Part shown: in pieces, positions 57,391 to 64,000 of the stretch
Layout: every line of letters begins with the position of its first letter
Position numbering within the stretch: the stretch's first letter is position 1
NCBI GenBank assembly: GCA_020747065.1
Contig: JAGMVK010000007.1
Span: 124,001 to 188,000 of the forward strand
DNA from: Cadophora sp. MPI-SDFR-AT-0126
Taxonomy: Eukaryota; Ascomycota; Leotiomycetes; Helotiales; Ploettnerulaceae
Direction of reading: 5' to 3'
DNA: 64,000 nucleotides
Made by a program: the position numbers and the translations under genes
Notes under the pieces: generated by a model
Seen by the model: only the letters and a program-made list of their open reading frames with translations
The model's database searches: none
Told to the model about the DNA's origin: nothing

Positions 57391-58250
57391 ATAAAGCTGG
57401 ATCCGAACGAGCACCTAGGATTGTCTGTGGGTTACGGAGGAGGAATACTGGAATCATCAGGTAGAGCGGGATGGGGCTGCGGTAGAGTTCAAGTTTACTC
57501 GCGCTGTGCAGGAGGCTACGATCCTGGAGGGATTTCGGTTGGGGAAGCAAGCAAGATAGGATGGGCAGTAATTTGGGGAATGGGAGAGAAAATGAGCACG
57601 GGAGGTTGAGAATCAGGGAATAGAAGGGCGGCAAATGCAACAAGCGATTCTCGAACATAAAGATCATTTCTCCCTTTCAAAGGCGTGCGATTTTTCTAAA
57701 GTTTTCCGACATCTAGGTGTTGATCGCAACGATTGTCGAAAAAGCAGTCATGAGGGCGTCAAAAGTTCAGCCAAGGCTTAAACGAACGAAACAGCTTGCT
57801 GTGAGCATCGAGGAATATGCAGAAACATACGTAATGAGTAATTCGCTGACAGTCACAGCATACCTGCTTTTCAGCCAGCCACCATGGTTTCAGCTACTGC
57901 AGTGCATCTTGATCAGTGCTCTCTACTTCGTAGCAGACCAAACAGTTGTAAAGTCTCCACACTTGAACTTTACGAAAATGTGTAGTATTTCTTCAGATCC
58001 AGGAACCAATTGGTTGATCATCCCTGCCAGCGTAGAATAAGCTAGAAGCAAGGTTACAACTGATACGCCGCGGACGAAGTATTTCATGGATGACCTTGGC
58101 GACGAGTTGGTATCTCCATATATCTAGCTTCCCTCGCTCCTGAGCGAAATCAAATCTTCGGCCCTATATCACAGCCGACGTCGTATTGCTACCTATATCA
58201 CCATCATCCCCTGTCTATTGCACAGACAAATTTCAGCTTCCAAGCCCAAT
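57391..58250. other. Intergenic, no gene seen
   Basis: Right flank of the piggyBac and upstream region of the small secreted protein gene. No supportable frame; a C/T-rich leader and CCATCATCCCC lie just before 58251. Confidence 0.5.
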
Positions 58251-58508
58251 ATGAAGCTCCTCGGCTTCACATCCGTCCTTCTACTCTGGATCTTCGCGGG
58301 AAAGGCTCTTGCAGACTGTCAATACTGGGACGGCACCGCGCCCTTCTGCCACGGAAGCTGTCCTGGCAACTGCCGCACCGCAGAGCCACCAGCAACAGCG
58401 GCAACGGAGCCAGCTGTTGGACCGGAGGGATGGCGATGTCTGGGACCTGGATGGCCGGCCCAGACGAGGGAGAGGTGGGTTTTTCTTCCGTGCGGCGAAA
58501 GAAATTGA
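58251..58508 (+). CDS. Small cysteine-rich secreted protein, effector-like
   Basis: 85 residues from an ATG with CCAATATG context. Seen: a signal peptide (MKLLGFTSVLLLWIFAGKAL, cleavage likely after ALA) and a mature part of about 63 residues with six Cys, four of them close together (DCQYWDGTAPFCHGSCPGNC). The GTAPFC.G.C opening resembles a family of short secreted Cys-rich fungal proteins I recall, in which a Cys-rich tail follows; here the second half is Pro/Ala/Glu-rich and a possible GTGGGT donor at 58474 could lead to another tail. An effector role is only a possibility. Confidence 0.6.
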   Translation: MKLLGFTSVLLLWIFAGKALADCQYWDGTAPFCHGSCPGNCRTAEPPATAATEPAVGPEGWRCLGPGWPAQTRERWVFLPCGERN

Positions 58509-61500
58509 GAATTGCTGAGAGGGGGAGAGGTTAGCTTGGTTATTTATATAGCGGTGGAGAATGGAGGTGGTGAGGGGGAAGAGCAGGAAGAAGTAAGAGG
58601 AAGAACGGGAGGAAGAGGGGAGGAGGAGGGAGAGGAGAAGGAGAAGGTGGTAGAAAGGGCAGAGGACATGCAAAGCCTCCTCCAAGCTCTCAGATTGCTG
58701 TGGGTGTTTAAGGAGGTTTTGGAAGTTCGAATGGGCGTCGAGAACTCTCAGAGCCATGAAGACCATCTCGCTAATGTATGTGCCACGTTCCCCCAGCATG
58801 CTTTGCACCTTCAGTTGCCATGATGGATTCGCCCATGATCGTGCTGAGACTGAGGTTGAGGTGATAAGGTAGGGGAAAGGAATGGTTCTCCTGCATTCCA
58901 TACAGGAGTTTGAACTTCCAATTAAAGCCCAAGACATCTGCGAAGAATAGAGAACCGGAGAAACAGTGAGAGAGGTGACTTACAAGCAAAACAATCCATA
59001 TTGCTGCTGTTGCTGCTGTTGTTGGTGTTCCTGTCCAGAGGTCCTGCGATCTTGAAAGTGAAGGCTCTGTTTACCTGCCTCGCGGATGGTCCAAGCGCCC
59101 CTCTCACGTCAACACCCTTTTTCGGCCTTAGCACACCTTAGAATCTCGAGGGTAATTGTTGTAGACATATTTTCTGACTTTGTTCTATGAACCTATGGAT
59201 TTCAGGTATGTAGGGGGACTGGTGGTTGTGCTGCTGGTAAGTGATGCTCGAGGGTGTTCAGAAGTTGGACAGCGGTGGTCTCGCTTCTCGAAAAAGGGGC
59301 TGCCTCGCTTATTCGGGTAGCGTGGACGGGTGGGAACATGTCAAAATTCCAGGCTGGTGAGGATGGGACAGCGCAGAACTTTGAAGGGGACTTCTGGATG
59401 CTATAAAAACTAGACAGGACATTTGAGAAGCTTATGATATGGTTTGGACATCATCTTAAGGCTCTTTTATCCTTGGTATGGTAGTTTACAGTGTTTGGAC
59501 TGATGTATAAGTGATGAAGTCAAAGAAAAGCCTGAGGCTTTGGAAGAATGTACATCTGCGAAGGAATTGAGTGCGGTTTTGAAAACAAGCCTGTTATCTA
59601 GAATTAGCGGACAACGACATGAATATCGAGAGGTGTGATATATTGAGAACATCTACTCTAAATTATACGTGCCAGTTCCCAGGTCCAATACTGTTCTGTT
59701 ACCACCACCAGCCGGAAACTTCACCCATCTTAGTGACATGGGCTTCAATATGTTTTATGGACGCTAAATACCCCACGAATGCGACTATCCAGTCCGTGAA
59801 GCTGCCGCGTGCCATCCTGAGCTACCATGTCATCCGCCTCGTACTACGTCGATTTTCTTTGCTCCCCTAAAATTTGAGACGAGCAAGAAGATGTACATAT
59901 TCACCATAATCTATCAAGCGAATTGCTCAGTCCCTTTATCCAATTCCAATTGGACAGGTCAGTCTCGAAGTATAAAACGTCCCTCCATCTACCACTGCTT
60001 TTTTCTCCCAGATGCAAACAACGAAAATCTTCAGTAACTAGTCACTAACCATTCCTTTGATTCTGTACTTTGGTTCCAGCACGCACCTCGATATGTGCTA
60101 TCTACGATGTCCTGATCTTCAATCTCAACGTGACATTGAGGAGGATCCAATCCCTCTCTTGGCCCTCTCGTCGATTACTCAGCCGTCTTCGTCCAGAAAA
60201 TGACACCTGGTTTGAGCTTGACAGCAAAGAGGTGTCTGACAATATGATCATGAGAAGTATCCTTTATTTCTTGAATCTTGTCCTGCGAGCTTTTCCGACA
60301 TAATTGGCTGACCTTATTTGAAACTCAATCCATTATTTTTGCACTTCACGCCCCGATACGCACATTTAAATAGTCCTCTCGACACAGTCTCAGCGACAGT
60401 AGGTACCATTGATATAAGCTTCCAGTCCTTTGGGATATCGTCATGTCGACCCTAAATTTTAAATACTAAAAAGCTCGTTAAATTTTGAAAGTTTGCTATA
60501 TCCTGCTCGATAGATTCACGTTGAGTAGATTCACGCTGTAGAGTATCCACCTGTAGTGCTCACCCTTTCCGATTTGATAATCGGAGCTTGCATCTACTCT
60601 CTCGCGTTTACCAGAGGCTTTGTGAATATATTCATCGTTTCAAAATTTTGTATGACATGATTCTATAAATAGGCATCATTCCTTAATCTCAGAGAACCCC
60701 CAGGCAACGGAAGATCGTGATACAAAAAGACAACGGATGAGTGATAGCCAGCTCCTTGAACGCATGGTGTCTGGCTTGTTGTCCAAGGTTGGCTTTACAG
60801 CTTCTATAGACGATCTATTATGTGGATTTCTGCTGTTGTTTTTTGAACTCTGGTTCTTTATCACGCAGCAACAAACACTATAGTCAACTAAAAACTTTTG
60901 CAGCGATAACAGGATTGATGGTGAAGAAATAGCTCATAGAGTTAATGCAAAAAAGCGATGAGTACTGTGCGACGTTGAACGCTACACAAGATGAAGGGCG
61001 CTAGCCTGCATACTTTAACGTAAAAGAAGTAAATACAGCTAAACTTTCTCCACATATATTCTAAAGTCGTACATTGTTTTTCTCATTCCTCTTAGCCTCC
61101 TTGATGTTCAGTTTGACCATTTCGTTCGTCTACTGTACAGTCTCGGAAATTGCAGAATCTCGTCTTCTCATTCACCAAGTTCTCCTGGTCGCGAGTGATT
61201 TATAATTTAAACTTGGCATTTGCGTGAACCTTCACTCTGTGACATCTTATTCACCTAGAGAGATCTCAGAATTGAAATACGAAAAGCTCCGGAAAAGGGA
61301 GCACACTCGGCAACCGATCCAAGGCTTACTGAATTCTTATGAATGCAATCTCTAGCTAAACACGGCTTGAATTGATGCTGAATACTCACAACACACGGCA
61401 TGTCGCACAGCGATCGGATAAGAATAACGTGAACGGGAAAACTCTATCTCCGCTGGACGATGGAAAGCAGAGTTGCTTCGTGTGGGGATCAAGAATCCGT

Positions 61501-63629
61501 TGTCACGGCCCAGCTTCGTGTCAATACTACAAGTTTTGCCACCGAACGACTTCTTACAGCTTCCGGTCAACACAGAAACGCGTTGTATTGCTTGCTTCCA
61601 CCATGGAAAGTCTCAGTCTATGTGTGGAATGATGGCCAGTTCTCATACTGCGGTAGAACTTGAATATGGTGGTAGACCGCTTTCCATGGAGAAGTCGCTG
61701 GCAGCTCCATTGGAGTTAATGATCAATTCCGGAGAACTTTGTGATTAAATATGAGAAGCCACGTCTCCCTGACGGAACCCGATTTCATGCCTGGTATTGA
61801 TGCTGTGCAATAACTGTATGAGTGAATGCTAGTGCGCTCCGACTTAAACTCTAGGAAAAACCAGCTTCAATCAGTCAGAGGGTATATAACCAGGTGTAGT
61901 ACGCTCCAAGAAACTCGTGACATATATCCCGTCCTATGCAATTCTCCCGACAGGAACGGGTAATAATTTTCAGCTCGCAAAGTTTGATTGATATTGAGTT
62001 TATCAAATGATCTTGAGACCTGCACGCTGGATATTTCCATGTAACTAAAGCTTGTGGGTTCTAAAGACAAAAGAGAAACATAAAAAAAATCACTTTACAG
62101 AGTTGACAACATAGGGCCCCTTAACAGCCCTCGTCGCTAGAGTCTCGACTCTGGTATTCAGTGCTTTTTTAAAACGGAAGAGAGAACGTTCAGGCCGGCG
62201 CACCTTCGACTGGCCCGCAGCTCTGTCTTAGACTTTCGTATAACGTCCTCAGCACACAGTCATTTCTTACTCTCGAATTATTCTCTCATCGATGAAGAGG
62301 GTAACGATTGTTGTTTGCTCAAACAACCAGAAGATGGATTGAGACTCGATATATATACGCTTCGGCGAATAGCTGGCAGAGTGTGTTGCAATGAATATGT
62401 CCATAGGGTAATTACCAATGCCGCAATTAACCACAGCTAGAAATTGGTCCGACGGAGGGGTTGCTCTTCCTACCTTGTTATAAAGCCAACATGGGTCACG
62501 TCTAATGGCGGGCAGTCACAGCCGACGGCAGCGCTGCCGACGATAGGGGAGTCGAACTTTCTTCAATGAATGTTCTCTGATAGTGATATTCGGGAACAAC
62601 ACCAGCGATTCATTTGCACCAAATTTTTGGTGCTAAGTAGCCACTCGTTGCTGATCTGACACTCTGAAGGACTGGCACGGAATCTTTGACAACAAACCCA
62701 CAACTGACAGTGAAGTCTAGCCAGTGAGAGAGAACTGCAAGATGTAGACATGAGAAAATGCGAAGACTTCAAATGATTCATATCTACAATTCGAAGATCT
62801 TCATTCCTGGCGGTTCATCTCTTCGCTGAAGTCAATTCTACTCGCCAATGTTGCGTGTTCTACAAAAGCAGCCAAGTTTGCTCAGCCTCTCCCTCGTTAT
62901 GGCTGATGAGTATTTTTACAACCGAAAACATGTAAGAGCTTCTAAAGGTCTTAATGAATAGAGAACTGGAGATTGTCGATACGCCATGACATTTGGCATT
63001 CAATTGTGATTTGTTTACAATGTCTCTCTCTAGGCGACAGCATGGAAATAATTCGCCTACAGTAAGTTCCACATTTAACCACCCCACCGTCACCAGGAGT
63101 GGCCGACCCTCCTCCACGTCTTAGCAGGATTAGAATTTGAGACTCTCCAAAATTGTATAGTAGAGTTCCATATGCTCAATTGACTTGTTAGCTGCAGATA
63201 AGACTTCGAATCTATGAAAGAGACCTTCGCCAGTGACCTCTGCTGAGCGATTCCCTGCACTGTTGTCTAGGGGGCAGCAACCCCACACCGCGAGTCTATG
63301 AAACCGGCCACACCTAAGTCGACGGATACTTCATTGTAATATCGAATTCCACGACTCAAAAGCGTAGATTATTCCTCAGTTGCAAGTTTTGTCAACCTCA
63401 CAGGACGAGCTGAGGCTCAAAAGCTGGTGCCTAAACGAGCGTCGTCAGAACCAGCACAGCCACACCAGCTGGGAACCATGAACAGTGATCACGAACTTTA
63501 TTCCAACCTCCACAAACCACTGTTGAAACCTTCCGCATTAATTCATTAAATCATCAAATACTTGTAATCGATGATAAGAAATCCGAAGTAAAGTCTTCAT
63601 CATTCAATTGAATACTTGGCCTCCAAATA
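58509..63629. other. 5.1 kb without a supportable gene
   Basis: Frames of 60-100 codons only, none with domain signal. GA-rich tract around 58560-58660. Short imperfect direct repeat TAGATTCACG(T/C)TG at 60511-60540. A 14-bp palindrome lies at 62526-62539. Parts are AT-rich but CpA/TpG are still common, so strong RIP is not evident by eye. Confidence 0.45.
62526..62539. repeat. Perfect 14-bp palindrome
   Basis: CGGCAGCGCTGCCG, GC-rich within an AT-richer desert. Confidence 0.7.
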
Positions 63630-64000
63630 ATGGCAGAAGCTCCACCCCCATACTCACCCAATGATCCCCACACCTCAGGACCAACACACCAACTCCCCCA
63701 CCGTCAACAATACCTCACCAACCTCCCCAGCACCGACGCCCTTCCTCCAAACTACCCAGGCACAACGACCATTCCACCCGAAGAACTCCAACGTGCCGGC
63801 TTCATCTCAGCATCATCGTACTTCGCCCTGCGATCCGCACCACCCACAAGACCACGCAATGTATTCTACCATCACATGACTCTGGCCGCCGAAACGCGAG
63901 CGAAGAACTTGCCTTTTCCGCAACCTGTGGATACGTGGACGAGTCGAGGCGTAGATGCGCATGATTGGGAGACGTTTTTAAGTTTTCTTTTGACGCCGTA
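63630..64000 (+). CDS. Hypothetical protein (3' partial, runs off the window)
   Basis: An open frame from ATG at 63630 through the window end, 123 codons without a stop. Seen: a Pro-rich start (MAEAPPPYSPNDPH), then GFISASSYFALRSAPPTRPR, YHHMTLAAETRAKNLPFP and SRGVDAHDWETFLSFLL, with a codon bias (C-ending codons) like real genes here. The pattern YF.LR.PP followed by DW.TF.S.L reminds me of a fungal-specific family of unknown function; I cannot name it. No intron in the visible part. Confidence 0.7.
   Translation, partial: MAEAPPPYSPNDPHTSGPTHQLPHRQQYLTNLPSTDALPPNYPGTTTIPPEELQRAGFISASSYFALRSAPPTRPRNVFYHHMTLAAETRAKNLPFPQPVDTWTSRGVDAHDWETFLSFLLTP

Noticed and set aside
58281..58937. Minus-strand frame of 218 codons
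   Set aside because: It is antisense to the small secreted protein gene, its Leu/Ser-rich stretch comes from the GA-rich tract read in reverse, and no domain is visible.
62100..62580. tRNA-like fragment (GTTCGACTCCCC on the minus strand near 62543-62554)
   Set aside because: A T-arm-like string alone; no matching acceptor stem, D-arm or anticodon arm could be built around it.
63268..63290. Similarity of GCAACCCCAC to the right subterminal part of the piggyBac element
   Set aside because: Only about ten identical bases, with no inverted ends or transposase remnant near; chance is likely.
1..64000. CRISPR array, bacterial operons, ribosomal RNA genes
   Set aside because: The window is eukaryotic; no regularly spaced repeats and no rRNA-like sequence were seen.

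Overview
The window is nuclear DNA of a filamentous ascomycete (Pezizomycotina). The evidence is many short introns (about 45-210 nt) with GT..AG ends and CTAAC-type branch sites, a Zn2Cys6 regulator, a fungal P450, a UstYa-type (DUF3328) protein, a GPI-type Ser/Thr-rich protein and a DOCK/Dck1 homologue. A Leotiomycete-like genome is my guess from remembered protein similarity, not from a search. All exon models were worked out by hand from splice sites and frame.

Layout. 1-8942: 3' part of a CCC1/VIT1 vacuolar iron transporter, then a large SH3-DHR1-DHR2 DOCK-family exchange factor. 11250-16476: a 5'-truncated P450 with a probable GC-AG intron, then a Zn2Cys6 transcription factor. 17552-18016: DPH3. 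18017-21218: no gene seen. 21219-23680: a hypothetical protein, a lone UstYa-like gene and a possible tiny secreted peptide. 24269-31841: housekeeping block with frataxin and AP-3 sigma head to head, a small membrane protein and cytosolic leucyl-tRNA synthetase. 33381-44308: a Ser/Thr-rich surface protein, a histidine phosphatase ending in a PCNA-binding-like peptide, a small membrane protein, a protein with three tandem Zn2Cys6-like clusters and a terminal SUMO-interaction-like motif, and a bifunctional PFK-2/FBPase-2. 44309-48073: no gene seen.

48074-57390 looks like an accessory island. It holds a hypothetical gene whose 5' exon is missing, a RIP-mutated repeat-associated gene (DUF3723-like by recollection) with an intact 3' module, an intronless 1042-residue secreted protein of bacterial look with two C-terminal chitin-binding modules, and a compact 2.0 kb piggyBac element with an apparently intact transposase and recognisable inverted ends. 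After that come one small Cys-rich secreted protein, about 5 kb without a supportable gene, and the first 123 codons of a gene that runs off the right edge.

The core genes work in unrelated processes (iron storage and Fe-S/heme iron delivery, diphthamide synthesis, translation, vesicle sorting, glycolytic control), so apart from the head-to-head frataxin/APS3 pair I see no operon-like or cluster logic. The most interesting features are the PIP-box phosphatase, the triple zinc-cluster protein, and the island at 50-57 kb with its apparently acquired chitin-binding protein between two transposon-type sequences.
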